A stretch of 64,000 nt of DNA, from assembly GCA_016721185.1 (NCBI GenBank), contig JADKIP010000014.1, forward strand, positions 682,001-746,000, in the 5' to 3' direction. The notes beneath the pieces were generated by a model. It did not search any database and had not been told where the DNA came from. It saw only the letters and a list, made by a program, of their open reading frames with translations. Of this stretch, positions 33,890 to 42,770 are shown piece after piece. The first letter of the stretch is position 1. Each line of letters starts with the position of its first letter. The position numbers and the translations under genes were made by a program. This stretch comes from Candidatus Dechloromonas phosphorivorans. GTDB taxonomy: Bacteria > Pseudomonadota > Gammaproteobacteria > Burkholderiales > Rhodocyclaceae.

Positions 33890-34429
33890 TTGAAGACGCT
33901 AATGATTTTCTTATTGGCAAGCATGGCTACATATGCATATGGTGAACAGCAATCAAATAACGTTGTTTGTTCCTATGCTCCAAGCCAAAGCAATTTGGTG
34001 GCAGGCATATCAGGCGCCGCAGGTGGAGCAAGCTTAACGACGAGTGCAGTTGGCTCAACACTTGGACTCAGCGCAGTAACACACAGCAGCGGCGTAATAC
34101 TTTCTGGTTCATCTGGCTACATTGCTGGAACAATAGGAGCAGCTAGTGTTCTACCAGTCGTTCTGGCTGTTGGATTAATTGTAGGAGGCACCGCGGTGAC
34201 CGTTGAAGTTATATGCGCTAAGCAAAATCACCCTGAACAAATCTCCAAGATAAATGCTGCATCTGAAGAATTTTCACGGAGATTTTCTGATGCTTGGAAG
34301 AGAACCAAAGTCGCCGCCGGAGAAAGCAAGAAATCGCTAGCCCAGCAACCGAAAAGGCCAGCATCAGGTAAAACAAGTTGCAACAGATGCTTGGGAATAC
34401 GCTTACCGACAAAGCTCCGATTTGGGTAG
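33890..34429 (+). CDS. Secreted or membrane Gly/Ala-rich hypothetical protein, possible C-terminal frameshift
   Basis: 180 residues from TTG 33890 (GGGAG six bases before), with a signal peptide (LMIFLLASMATYAYG). A long Gly/Ala/Ser-rich stretch and two hydrophobic helices (VLPVVLAVGLIVGGTAVTV) recall pore or glycine-zipper proteins. Near 34350 (CCGAAAAGG) a one-base shift would replace the odd RPASGKTSCNRCL tail by QVKQVATDAWEYAYRQSSDL, ending at 34445; that looks more protein-like. No family recognised. Lower GC than the surroundings. Confidence 0.55.
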   Translation: MKTLMIFLLASMATYAYGEQQSNNVVCSYAPSQSNLVAGISGAAGGASLTTSAVGSTLGLSAVTHSSGVILSGSSGYIAGTIGAASVLPVVLAVGLIVGGTAVTVEVICAKQNHPEQISKINAASEEFSRRFSDAWKRTKVAAGESKKSLAQQPKRPASGKTSCNRCLGIRLPTKLRFG

Positions 34430-34491
34430 CCGTTTTACCAATTAGCTCGACACATTCACCGAGCAGCGATAAACGCTGCCAACTGAAAATT

Positions 34492-35013
34492 ATGACATCC
34501 GGGATTATTTTAATGCGCTGCCCAGGTTGCGGCGCCAATATTTCCATTCCTAACGGCGTCGATTTCTGCAATTGTTCTTATTGTGGTAGCCAGCTAAGGC
34601 TGGTCTCAGAAGGCGGCATCACGCTACTCCGCGAAATTTCAAAGTCAGTAGATGATGTTCATGAAACAGTCCAAAGAACAGAAAAAACGCTAAACAAACT
34701 AACCCAGAAATTTGAAGAGCACTTCAATCCTGCGCCTCAAACAAACAATTATGTACCAGTCCAAAGTAAAGAAGGGTTTGATTGGGCTAATCTTGGCTCG
34801 ATACTTTTCATGTGGTTTACTGTTGCCTTTATAGGGGGAATTTCTGGAGCCAGTTGGGCGATATTTTGGACACCATTTCTTTTCTTGGGTCGCTACTGGC
34901 GACACGAGGGGCTAGAACATCTCCCGTATCAGTTTTGGGAATTCAAACAAAAGGCTACGTGCGTTGTTTACACGCTACTGATTGCCGCCGCGTTTCTTTA
35001 CAAATTTGGATAG
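34492..35013 (+). CDS. Zinc-ribbon membrane protein of unknown function
   Basis: 173 residues from ATG 34492 (34513 is possible). N-terminal zinc ribbon (MRCPGCGANISIPNG...CNCSYCGSQLRLV), a coiled-coil segment (DDVHETVQRTEKTLNKLTQK) and two or three C-terminal membrane helices. Forms an AT-richer pair with the gene at 33890. The 241 bases after it hold no gene that I can support. Confidence 0.65.
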   Translation: MTSGIILMRCPGCGANISIPNGVDFCNCSYCGSQLRLVSEGGITLLREISKSVDDVHETVQRTEKTLNKLTQKFEEHFNPAPQTNNYVPVQSKEGFDWANLGSILFMWFTVAFIGGISGASWAIFWTPFLFLGRYWRHEGLEHLPYQFWEFKQKATCVVYTLLIAAAFLYKFG

Positions 35014-35254
35014 CTATGCAGCAGCTAAACGTGAATTCATGCTCCATCAGGTTGTGAGGCGTGTGGAAAATTAAGCCGACCTGTTGGGGGTAGGAGTAAT
35101 GTCGGATGAGTGCCATGAAAGATTTTCTTTAGAACCGGCTTCGGCCAAGTACCGCCTGATACCACAATCAGTTCATGTTGATGGCGGATTTCAACTGAGG
35201 ATAACAACTCAGCCAATGCCGCATTTCTGAAATGCCCAAACCATTCGCAACTTG

Positions 35255-35458
35255 CTAGCTCTCCCGGCTTGGTGATGCCTCTATTGCGACAATCCGCCAG
35301 GCGTACATCAGGCTCGTTTCGTTAAATTCCTGGCCGCTCTCCTCATCGCGCCACCAGATCATTGATCGGCTATCCGGCCCGAGGTAGCGCCAGTGGCGTT
35401 GTTCGCCGCTGCACAGTTCAATCAGGTAGATCGAATCGGGAATTGGCTTGATCACCAC
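35255..35458 (-). CDS. Small hypothetical protein
   Basis: 67 residues; its start overlaps the end of the LysR-type gene by 7 bases, suggesting coupling. Trp-rich (HWRYLGPDSRSMIWWRDE), no family recognised. It is short, so confidence rests on the overlap and plausible composition. Confidence 0.5.
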   Translation of the reverse strand: MVIKPIPDSIYLIELCSGEQRHWRYLGPDSRSMIWWRDEESGQEFNETSLMYAWRIVAIEASPSRES

Positions 35459-36375
35459 GCCCCCCGCTTGCTTTCGGTGGCGCCCCGGTAATCGGCGAAG
35501 CGCTCGGTGAGAAAGTCGAGAAATACCCGAACCGTGGCGGACAGATGGTGGCGTTGCGGGTAGACGGCGTGGATGTCGGCCGAACTGCCCAGCCAGGGTT
35601 CGAGCAGGCGGACCAGCTCACCGCTGCGCAGGTAGCCGGCGACATCCCATTCCGAACGCAGCACGATGCCGTGGCCGGCCAGCGCCCAGTCGACGGCGAT
35701 TTCGCCGTGGTTGGCGCTGAGCGGGCCGCGGACCTTGACCATGGTTTGTTGCTTGCCGTCCGAGAGTTGCCAGTTGTTGAAGGCAGCGTTGTTTTCGCGG
35801 ATGACGATGCAGGCATGTGACTGCAGATCGCGCGGCGTGGCGGGGCTGCCGTTTGCCGCCAGGTAAGCGGGGGCGGCGCAAAGCAGGCGGCGGTTGACGG
35901 CGATTTTGCGGGCGAGTATGCGGGCATCGGGCGGGGCGCCGAAGCGGATGCCGATGTCCATGGCGTGTTCGGTCAGGTCAAGCGGGCGGTCGGTGAGCTG
36001 GAGGACGATTTCAACCTCGGGCCAGGTCTTGGCAAATTCGGAAATCAGCGGTGCCAGATGCCGGCGGCCAAAGCCGAAGGTGGCATTGATACGGAGCAGG
36101 CCGCGTGGCGTTTCGCGGCTGGCCGAGAGCGAGTGTTCGAGGCTTTCGATGTCGCGCAGAATCTGCTCGCCATCTTCGAGATAGCGTTCGCCTTCCGGCG
36201 TCAGGCTCAGGCGGCGCGTGGTGCGGTTGAGCAAACGAACGCCGAGGCGTGCTTCCAGCGCGGCCAGGCGACGGCTGACGGCGGGTGGGGTGACGCCCAG
36301 CGCTTGGGCAGCGGCAGCGAGGCTGGGCTGGCGGGCCAGCAGACTGAAAAATCCGAGATCGGTGGTGTCGGCCAT
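35452..36375 (-). CDS. LysR family transcriptional regulator
   Basis: 307 residues. Classical LysR winged helix (LAAAAQALGVTPPAVSRRLA; LEARLGVRLLNRTTRRLSLT) and effector domain with IGIRFGAPPDARILARKI, the DUF-like pattern of the CrgA/PA2758 group. Divergent from the TauE-type permease at 36470, which it may regulate. Confidence 0.93.
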   Translation of the reverse strand: MADTTDLGFFSLLARQPSLAAAAQALGVTPPAVSRRLAALEARLGVRLLNRTTRRLSLTPEGERYLEDGEQILRDIESLEHSLSASRETPRGLLRINATFGFGRRHLAPLISEFAKTWPEVEIVLQLTDRPLDLTEHAMDIGIRFGAPPDARILARKIAVNRRLLCAAPAYLAANGSPATPRDLQSHACIVIRENNAAFNNWQLSDGKQQTMVKVRGPLSANHGEIAVDWALAGHGIVLRSEWDVAGYLRSGELVRLLEPWLGSSADIHAVYPQRHHLSATVRVFLDFLTERFADYRGATESKRGAW

Positions 36376-36454
36376 TGTTGTGTTCAGGTTAATAATGAAT
36401 TGATTGCTCAGCTATTGCAGCTTTCGGTGGATTGAATATCATGAGTTTTTCCCG

Positions 36455-36465
36455 GTTGACCGTAG
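36455..36465 (-). repeat. Uptake-sequence-like motif between divergent genes
   Basis: CTACGGTCAAC followed by CGGGAAAAACTCATG on the minus strand, 5 bases before the start of the permease gene, i.e. in the ribosome-binding region. Confidence 0.5.
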
Positions 36466-36469
36466 CACT

Positions 36470-37246
36470 ATGCATTTTCTCCCTCTCAACGAACTTCTGA
36501 TGACTTTGGCGCTTGGCGCCGGCCTCGGTTTCTTCGGCGGCTTGTTCGGTATCGGTGGCGGCATTATTGCCATTCCTTTGCTGGTGCTCGGCTTCGGTAT
36601 GGAGCAGCCTTTGGCGCAGGGCACCGCCCTCGTTTTGATGGTGCCGAATCTGCTGATTGGCTGGTGGCGTTACAGCCAGCGGCATCCGCTGCCGCTGCGC
36701 AATGCCTTGCTGATTGGGGTTTCTGGCACGCTGATGACCTGGGTGGTGGCGCACTTTGCGACCCGGCTCGATCCTCAGATTTTGCGCTGGCTGTTCAGTG
36801 TCTCGATCGCCATGGTCGCCTTGCGCTTGTTGATTCGCCGTCGTGGCCACGCTGAGGCGGGCGAGCAGCCCTTGAATACGCGAGCTTTGCCGCTGGTCGG
36901 CATGGCAGGAGGCAGCAGCATGGGGCTGCTCGGTATCGGTGGCGGTTTGGTGGCAACGCCGTTATTGACCGGCTGGCTGGGTCAGCGGCAGACCGTGGCG
37001 CAGAGCCTTTCTCTGGCGCTGGTGGCGCCGAGTTCGGTGGTGGCCTTGCTGACTTACGCGGCTGCCGAGCGGGTGGATTGGTCGATGGGTTTGCCGATGG
37101 CGGTCGGTGGTTTATTCACCGTTTCGGCCGGTGTTGCATTGGCTCATCGGCTGCCGGAAAAACGCATGCGCGCCGCGTTTGCCTGGATGCTGCTGGTGAC
37201 GGCGCTCTGGTTGTTCATCGCGCCGCTGGTGATGCCCTCGCATTAA
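36470..37246 (+). CDS. TauE/SafE family permease
   Basis: 258 residues, about eight membrane helices, with the two internal repeats of this family (GFFGGLFGIGGGIIAIPLL and MGLLGIGGGLVATPLLTGW). Proposed exporters of sulfite, sulfoacetate or related organic anions; substrate unknown. ATG 36470 has no clear ribosome site because the uptake-like motif occupies it; a downstream ATG (MTLALGAGL) is possible. Confidence 0.9.
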   Translation: MHFLPLNELLMTLALGAGLGFFGGLFGIGGGIIAIPLLVLGFGMEQPLAQGTALVLMVPNLLIGWWRYSQRHPLPLRNALLIGVSGTLMTWVVAHFATRLDPQILRWLFSVSIAMVALRLLIRRRGHAEAGEQPLNTRALPLVGMAGGSSMGLLGIGGGLVATPLLTGWLGQRQTVAQSLSLALVAPSSVVALLTYAAAERVDWSMGLPMAVGGLFTVSAGVALAHRLPEKRMRAAFAWMLLVTALWLFIAPLVMPSH

Positions 37247-37315
37247 GCCGAGGGTTCAAAGCGACCTGCGGGATTGCATCGAAGGGTAAAGAATAGTCAT
37301 CCCCGCGAAGGCGCA

Positions 37316-38568
37316 CTACTGTCCGGAATAAATTCATGCGAACATCCGGGCTGTCGTTGAGAAAGCGAGGCGTTGTTCTCGTCGTCTCTGGTCGCGTGCA
37401 ACTTCGAGAGGGCGTTGGAACAGTGAAGCGCGCTGTTGCAGGAGCATCCACAACTGCCGGTGAAGGCGTGCGCCTTCTTGTAGAGGGCCAGCAGGAGGTA
37501 GCTGATGAGTGCAGATCTGGATGCGCGGCGTTCTCGCTGCGTCCGAGGAAACGTTTGATCTTCAGGTGCTGCTTGATCCATTTGAAGAACAACTCGATCT
37601 GCCAGGATCCTTGTAGTGCTGGGCGATGACCAGCCGGGTGTCAGGTCTTGGTCGCGAGGATCAAGGGCGCCCTTGTCAGGCCGAGCGACGACGATGCGCC
37701 GGAGTGGCTTCTCGTAGCGATTGCGCCTGCCACCGCCCTGATGTCGTAGGCGAAGCGCACGATCTGATCTTCCAGAATCGTGTCGCGATCTGCCGCAGCG
37801 ATGGGCCTGAGGTGTCAACGCGCAGGGCAGCGTTGTATTTGAAGCGGGTGACGAAGCGAGCATGCTGGGCATCAATGTTGGCCCACCAGTTGTAGTCGCA
37901 GTAACCCTTGTCAAAGACGGAAGTGGCACCACGCTCAATCGGTAGCTTGATACCTTCCGAAACGTCATTGACGTGGCGGCAGTGAAGCTGTGCTGCGGGG
38001 ATTTGTTCATGGGCGGCATACAGCAGATGCAACTTGATGCCTGGGTATTGCGCGTGCTGTTGCCCGCGTCCAGGCATCGAACCCCGGCCCCTTCAGGGTG
38101 ATCGATGTGGAATCGAGCAGATACAGCAGCTCCTGGCTTCCCGGGCAACTGGCGGCTGGCCTGCCCCATCAGCAGGCGGGCCGCCTGCTCAAAGACCACT
38201 GCCCCGCGGCGGCCATTGGCTTCGGCTAGCGTCGAACGGCGGACGGGGCCGGTACCCAGATGATAGTGATGGTTGCTTTGGCTGTGAAGCCCGCTTCGAG
38301 CTGACGAAGACTCTCGGCGCCACTGAGATGGCCGTAGAGCATTGCCACCAGTTGGTCCCAGCAGCCAAAGCCTTTGCTGTGTTTGTCGGCCTGGTGTTCG
38401 ATACCAGACGATCAAACGCACCTCGGGCAGTCCCTTCAATATTTCCTGCATTCGGCTTATCCTGAACATGTTGCGGCATCCGGTTGTTGAGTTGGCGCTC
38501 AGGGTTTACCCCTTTCAACCAGATGCCGCACGCCTTCAGGCTTCATCTGAAAATATCCCGGACAGTAG
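37316..38568 (-). mobile_element. Degenerate IS4-family insertion sequence
   Basis: About 1253 bases bounded by inverted ends: CTACTGTCCGGAATAAATTC at 37316 and the complement of CTACTGTCCGGGATATTTTC ending at 38568. Each flank carries half or a copy of the REP-like palindrome (GTCATCCCCGCGAAGGCG at 37296; CCCGCCTGCGCGGGAATGAC at 38588), suggesting insertion within such a repeat. A G13 run (38568-38580) sits at the right end. Confidence 0.8.
37330..38490 (-). pseudogene. IS4-family transposase, multiply frameshifted
   Basis: Pieces of one transposase appear in all minus-strand frames: QSNHHYHLGTGPVRRSTLAE near the N-terminus, KLHLLYAAHEQIPAAQLHC and VFDKGYCDYNWW in the middle, and FFKWIKQHLKIKRFLGRSEN then ALISYLLLALYKKAH at the end. 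The order and motifs are those of IS4 DDE transposases, but at least three frame changes are needed. Not functional. Confidence 0.85.
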
Positions 38569-38585
38569 GGGGGGGGGGGGTGGCC

Positions 38586-38607
38586 GTCCCGCCTGCGCGG
38601 GAATGAC
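38586..38607. repeat. REP-like palindrome
   Basis: Contains CCCGCCTGCGCGGGAATGAC (38588-38607), identical over 20 bases to the copy inside sbcC at 17654-17673. Confidence 0.75.
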
Positions 38608-38636
38608 CGATCAAAACTATTTCCAGAAATGCCGAG

Positions 38637-39494
38637 TCAGTTCAGCGCCGCCGAAAGCTTGCGGCGGAATTCGCGGATCAGGTCGTCGTATTGATCGCTG
38701 CCAGCGAGTGCTTCAAACAGCTTGAGCAGTGTGGTGCGGCCTTTACCTTCGTCGAAGGTGCGGTCGCGAACGACAACTTCCAACGCGGCTTCCATGGCTT
38801 CACGGAAGCGGCTTTGTGCCGCGTAGGCGTGGGAAAGTGCGATGCGGGCGGCATGGTCGGCCGGGTTGGCGGCCAGCCGGGCTTCGATTTCACCGGTGTC
38901 GGCAGCGCCGGCGGCCAGCGCCAGACGGGCACGCAGGGCGTTGGCGCGGTCGGCTTCCTGAAGGTATTCACCGCTAAGTAGTTGTTGTGCTTCGTCGTTA
39001 CGGCCGAGTTGCATCAGGACGTCGACGGCATCGAGTTGGACGGCTTGATCTTCCGGCTTGGCGCGGCTGGCTTCAACCAGCTTGGCCAGCGCTTCTTCAA
39101 GCTGACCGGCGGCGAGCAGTGCAGCGGCCTCTTCGCGCAGGTTGCCGCCGACGGCAGGCGGCAGCGCAAAGCGGTCGAGGAAGGCGCGGATTTCACTTTC
39201 CGGCAGGGCGCCGGTGAATTCATCAACCAGCTGGCCCTGGAAAAGCACCTTGACCGACGGAATGCTGCGGACGCCGAAGTGCTGGGAGATTTCCGGATTT
39301 TCGTCGGCGTTGACCATGGCGAGCAGGAAACGGCCGGCGTATTCCTCAGCCAGCTTTTCCAGCAACGGCTTCAAGACCTTGCATGGCTCGCACCACGGCG
39401 CCCAGAAGTCGACCACGATTGGCACATCTTGCGAGGGCACGATGACCTTGGCTTCAAACTCTTCAAGGGAAACATCAAAGGAAAATTGGGACAT
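38637..39494 (-). CDS. cnoX: Thioredoxin-TPR co-chaperone CnoX/YbbN-like
   Basis: 285 residues: thioredoxin domain with active site WAPWCEPCK (residues about 31-39), then four TPR-like helical repeats. CnoX binds unfolded proteins under chlorine stress and hands them to GroEL; redox activity varies and here both Cys are kept. Starts 18 bases after the chain-length-factor-like gene, so it may be the last gene of the Dar-type operon, though a separate promoter is not excluded. Confidence 0.9.
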   Translation of the reverse strand: MSQFSFDVSLEEFEAKVIVPSQDVPIVVDFWAPWCEPCKVLKPLLEKLAEEYAGRFLLAMVNADENPEISQHFGVRSIPSVKVLFQGQLVDEFTGALPESEIRAFLDRFALPPAVGGNLREEAAALLAAGQLEEALAKLVEASRAKPEDQAVQLDAVDVLMQLGRNDEAQQLLSGEYLQEADRANALRARLALAAGAADTGEIEARLAANPADHAARIALSHAYAAQSRFREAMEAALEVVVRDRTFDEGKGRTTLLKLFEALAGSDQYDDLIREFRRKLSAALN

Positions 39495-39512
39495 GGTGAG
39501 GGCCTGTAATAG

Positions 39513-40187
39513 TTAGATTTGGGCGAATTCTACTGCCAGCCGTGGCGTGGCGGACGATTGCAGATGCAGCAGCCGGCTGGAGGGTTGCGTCAGCCAGTGG
39601 GCGAGCGCGGCGGGAAAGTCCGGGGTGTCGGGCAGCGCAGCCGAATAATTCATCGTTCTTATGTGGAGGTTGGCCGGCGCATTTTCAAGGGCTGTGCTGC
39701 CGAGGGCGAGCCAGTGAGCACTCGTTGATTCGGCCCAGCTGTCGAGATGGGCGCAGAGCACCTGGGCGTAACGGCCTTCATTCAGCCAGTTGCTGGCCAG
39801 CGTCAGGAGCAGTGACCAGTTCGCCTCGTTTTCGGTATCGAGCGGGAAATGGGTGGCCGATTGCAGGCCGGGTAAAAACGGCTGAATCTGCGCGGCGGCG
39901 ATGGCGGGCTGGCTGGCGAGAAAGTCGTAGGGCATGGGCTCGGCCGAACCGTGGCAGACTTCTTCGAGCAGGGTCAGGGTTTCCAGGCGCGGGCCGCTGG
40001 TTGATTGCCAGAGCAGGGCCGTGGGCAGGTGGCGGCGTTCTTTGGGCAAACAGGCGAGCGCGCCGACTAGTGCCAGTTGCGTCAGCGTGGCAGCACGGCG
40101 CAGGGGTTTGCCGAGAGCGGCGCGAACGGCGGCCGGCAGTTTTTCCGGGGCGTGCTGCTGGCTGAGAACGGCGTTGAGAAAAATCAT
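39513..40187 (-). CDS. Beta-ketoacyl synthase-like chain-length factor
   Basis: 224 residues, related to the N-terminal half of ketosynthases (PF13723 type): LTQLALVGALACLPKERR, PTALLWQSTSGPRLETL, MPYDFLASQPAIAAAQI. The active-site Cys region is replaced (ENEANWSLLLTLASNWL), so it is probably a catalytically inactive partner of the ketosynthase at 40184, as in aryl-polyene and type II polyketide systems. Start overlaps the upstream stop by ATGA. Confidence 0.8.
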   Translation of the reverse strand: MIFLNAVLSQQHAPEKLPAAVRAALGKPLRRAATLTQLALVGALACLPKERRHLPTALLWQSTSGPRLETLTLLEEVCHGSAEPMPYDFLASQPAIAAAQIQPFLPGLQSATHFPLDTENEANWSLLLTLASNWLNEGRYAQVLCAHLDSWAESTSAHWLALGSTALENAPANLHIRTMNYSAALPDTPDFPAALAHWLTQPSSRLLHLQSSATPRLAVEFAQI

Positions 40188-41266
40188 GTGCGGCGCTCAA
40201 TGATCATGCTGGCGAGGCCGCCGCCGAAACCGATCAGATTGAGTAGCGCCCGCTGAATGTGGGCATTGCTGCGGTCGACCATCGGAAATAGCGCAATTTC
40301 GGGATCGACTTTTTTGAATCCTGCCGTGGTGGGAATCTGGTCCAACGTCAGGCAGGCGAGCAGCGTGACCAGTTCGGCGATGCCGCTGGCGCCCAGCGTG
40401 TGGCCGAGGTAGGGTTTCAGCGAGAGCAGCGGCGGCAGGGTGTTGCCGAAAATCTGGCGCAGCGCGTTGGCTTCGGCGAGATCGGTGCCGGGCGAGCCGG
40501 CGGCTTGCAGTTTGACCAGTTCGATATCGGCCGGATTGATTTTTGCCTCTTTTAGGCAGTCGACCGCAACTTTCGCAATGGGGCCGCCTTGCGGATCGGG
40601 TCCGGTGGTGGAATAGGCATCAAGGCCGGTGCACAGGCCGGTGATGCGCCAGGTGGCAGGTTTGGCCGAGAGGCGCACGGCGGCGACCGCTTCGCCGAGG
40701 ACCAGGCCATCCCGTTTGGCATCGAAGGGCTGGCAGTGGGTGCGCGAGAGCAGTTCCATGGCCGCGAAACCGGCCAGTGTGCTGCGGTTGGCGAGTTCGA
40801 TACCGACGACGATGGCTTCGTCGAGCTGGCCGGCGGCGATCAGGCTGCGGGCGGCGTCGATGGCGGAAAAGCCGGAAGTGCAGGCGTTGGAAAAGCTGTA
40901 ACGCGGGCCGCTTAGATGCATCCATTCGGCGATGCGCCGGCTGAACGACGCGGTGGCGATGGGGAGTTCAAACGGCGCGCCTTGTTCCTCAAAATGCCCG
41001 ATCTGGAAGGAGGATGAGGCGAGGAACAATGGTGTCTCGGCATCCCGCGGGCCGAGCTGGGCGGCCACGTGGGTTACGGCCTGTTCGGCGCGGGTCAGCC
41101 AGTCGGCTTCGCTCAGCGGCAGGCTGAAATAGGGAAACTCCCGCTCGCCAAGCTGGCGTTTGCCGCTGGTGCATTCGCCGGCCCACAGCGCCTGGCTGAC
41201 CTTGGCCGGCGAGTCGCCGCGGGCGCAAATCAGGCCGCTGCTGGCAATGTATACGGGCCGCGTCAT
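40184..41266 (-). CDS. Beta-ketoacyl-ACP synthase (type II polyketide/FabF-like), first catalytic His absent
   Basis: 360 residues from ATG 41266. Nucleophile Cys near residue 129 (FSNACTSGFSAIDAA) and the second active-site His in LKPYLGHTLGASG are present. The usual HGT motif is LQAAGSPGTDLAEA, near residues 250-262, so the first catalytic His appears to be Ala. It would extend or condense acyl-ACP chains together with its neighbour. A recurrent 11-mer overlaps FPMVDRSNAH (40269). Confidence 0.88.
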   Translation of the reverse strand: MTRPVYIASSGLICARGDSPAKVSQALWAGECTSGKRQLGEREFPYFSLPLSEADWLTRAEQAVTHVAAQLGPRDAETPLFLASSSFQIGHFEEQGAPFELPIATASFSRRIAEWMHLSGPRYSFSNACTSGFSAIDAARSLIAAGQLDEAIVVGIELANRSTLAGFAAMELLSRTHCQPFDAKRDGLVLGEAVAAVRLSAKPATWRITGLCTGLDAYSTTGPDPQGGPIAKVAVDCLKEAKINPADIELVKLQAAGSPGTDLAEANALRQIFGNTLPPLLSLKPYLGHTLGASGIAELVTLLACLTLDQIPTTAGFKKVDPEIALFPMVDRSNAHIQRALLNLIGFGGGLASMIIERRT

Positions 41267-41532
41267 GCCTGCTGGGCGAGCCAGGCCGCTAGGTGTTCGC
41301 TCATGTTGGCCACACTCGAAAGCACGCGACGAGTTTCCTTGCTGTCCGGCAGGCGCAGGCCGTATTTTTTCTTGATCGCCATCGAGACTTGCAGGGCGTC
41401 GAGCGAGTCGAGTTGCAGCGGCGCTTCCGGGCCGAACAGCAGTTCGTCGTCGCCGATGCTCGCCGGTTCGCAATCCTTGTCGCAGGCTTCGATAATCAAG
41501 GTTTTCAGTTCGAGGCGGAGGTCAGCGTTCAT
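41263..41532 (-). CDS. Acyl carrier protein (DarC-like)
   Basis: 89 residues, with the phosphopantetheine attachment Ser43 in LQLDSLDALQVS. Acidic helices 1 and 2 are typical. It is the dedicated carrier of the cluster, overlapping both neighbours by four bases. Confidence 0.92.
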   Translation of the reverse strand: MNADLRLELKTLIIEACDKDCEPASIGDDELLFGPEAPLQLDSLDALQVSMAIKKKYGLRLPDSKETRRVLSSVANMSEHLAAWLAQQA

Positions 41533-42767
41533 GAGCGGGCAGTGAGGGCGCGGTGATTGAGCCAGATGGCCAGGGTGAGCGAAATGGCGGCAAAAGTCAG
41601 CAGTTGCAGCAGGCTGGGCAGAATGTCGGCAAAACTGCCATGGCGCAGCATCACGCTATGAAAGCCTTCCAGCCCCCAGGCCATCGGCGAGAGGGCGGCG
41701 AGTTTTTGCATGACCGCCGGCATGACGAATTTGGGGACCATGATGCCGCCGATGGCGCCCATCAGGACGTTGCCGACCCCGCCGAGGATGGTCGCCTGTT
41801 CCGAGGTCTTGGCAAGGCTGGCGATGAGCAGCGCCCAGGCCACGGCAGCCAGACTGACGGCGGCGGCAACGGCCCACCAGTTGAAAAGCAGCGGCAGGCT
41901 GGCCGGCATTTCCAGCGCTTCGCCACCGAAGAGCGGGACGACAAACATGCCGACCAGCACCATGCCGACGGCCTGAATTTGATTGAGGACGAAGAAGGGC
42001 AGAAGCTTGCCGGCGAGGATCAGCCGGAACGGCACGCCCATGGCGCGCAGGCGTTGCAGGGTGCCTTGCTGGCGCTCGATGATGAAAATCGACGAAACCG
42101 GAATGACCACGAAGAACATCGCGAAGATCAGCCAGGCCGGGACGTTTTGCTGCACCGAGGAGGGCAGTTTGGCGCTGCGCTCATCGCTGTCCTTGCGGAC
42201 AGCGATGCTGCGGATTTCGTCGGGCCATTCCTTTTCCGTAATGCCGGGGGCGGTGGGCAGGCCGAACAGTTTGCCGGCGCGTTGCGTCAGTTCGTCGGCC
42301 CGCAGTGCACCGAGCGCCGCCATGACTTGATTGCGGAAGGCGAGTTGCAGGGCTGGGCTGAGGGTTGGATCGACCAGTAGTTGCAGCGGCGCGGTCGGCT
42401 GGCCATCGGCCCCGGCGGGGGTGAGCAGGCGTTCGCCGAAGCCTTTTGGCAGGATCAGCGCCAGGGCGTGCTGGCCGCTGAGAATGCCTTGGCGGGCGGC
42501 TTCGGGATCGTTGTTGAATTGATGGCGATGGAAGGCGGCTGCCTTGTCCAGGCGCTTGATCAGACTTTGGGAATGGGCGCTTTGATCAAGGTCGACCACG
42601 ACATAAGCGGCATCGATGCTGGCGCCCGGCGTGAAGGCATCGCGCAGCGCCATGGTCATGATCAGGATGAACAGCGTCGGCATGATGAACAACGCGAGCA
42701 GGCCGTGCCGGTCGCGCAGCAGAGCGATGGTTTCCTTGAGCCAGAGGGCGAGCAGGCGGGGTGACAT
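41529..42767 (-). CDS. ABC-2 type exporter permease
   Basis: 412 residues: one N-terminal membrane helix (HGLLALFIMPTLFILIMTMAL), a large extracytoplasmic domain (about residues 45-200), and five C-terminal helices, with the ABC-2 signature (IVIERQQGTLQRLRAMGVP-like block). With the ATPase at 42771 it probably exports the lipid product to the outer envelope. Confidence 0.92.
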   Translation of the reverse strand: MSPRLLALWLKETIALLRDRHGLLALFIMPTLFILIMTMALRDAFTPGASIDAAYVVVDLDQSAHSQSLIKRLDKAAAFHRHQFNNDPEAARQGILSGQHALALILPKGFGERLLTPAGADGQPTAPLQLLVDPTLSPALQLAFRNQVMAALGALRADELTQRAGKLFGLPTAPGITEKEWPDEIRSIAVRKDSDERSAKLPSSVQQNVPAWLIFAMFFVVIPVSSIFIIERQQGTLQRLRAMGVPFRLILAGKLLPFFVLNQIQAVGMVLVGMFVVPLFGGEALEMPASLPLLFNWWAVAAAVSLAAVAWALLIASLAKTSEQATILGGVGNVLMGAIGGIMVPKFVMPAVMQKLAALSPMAWGLEGFHSVMLRHGSFADILPSLLQLLTFAAISLTLAIWLNHRALTARS

Positions 42768-42770
42768 GGT

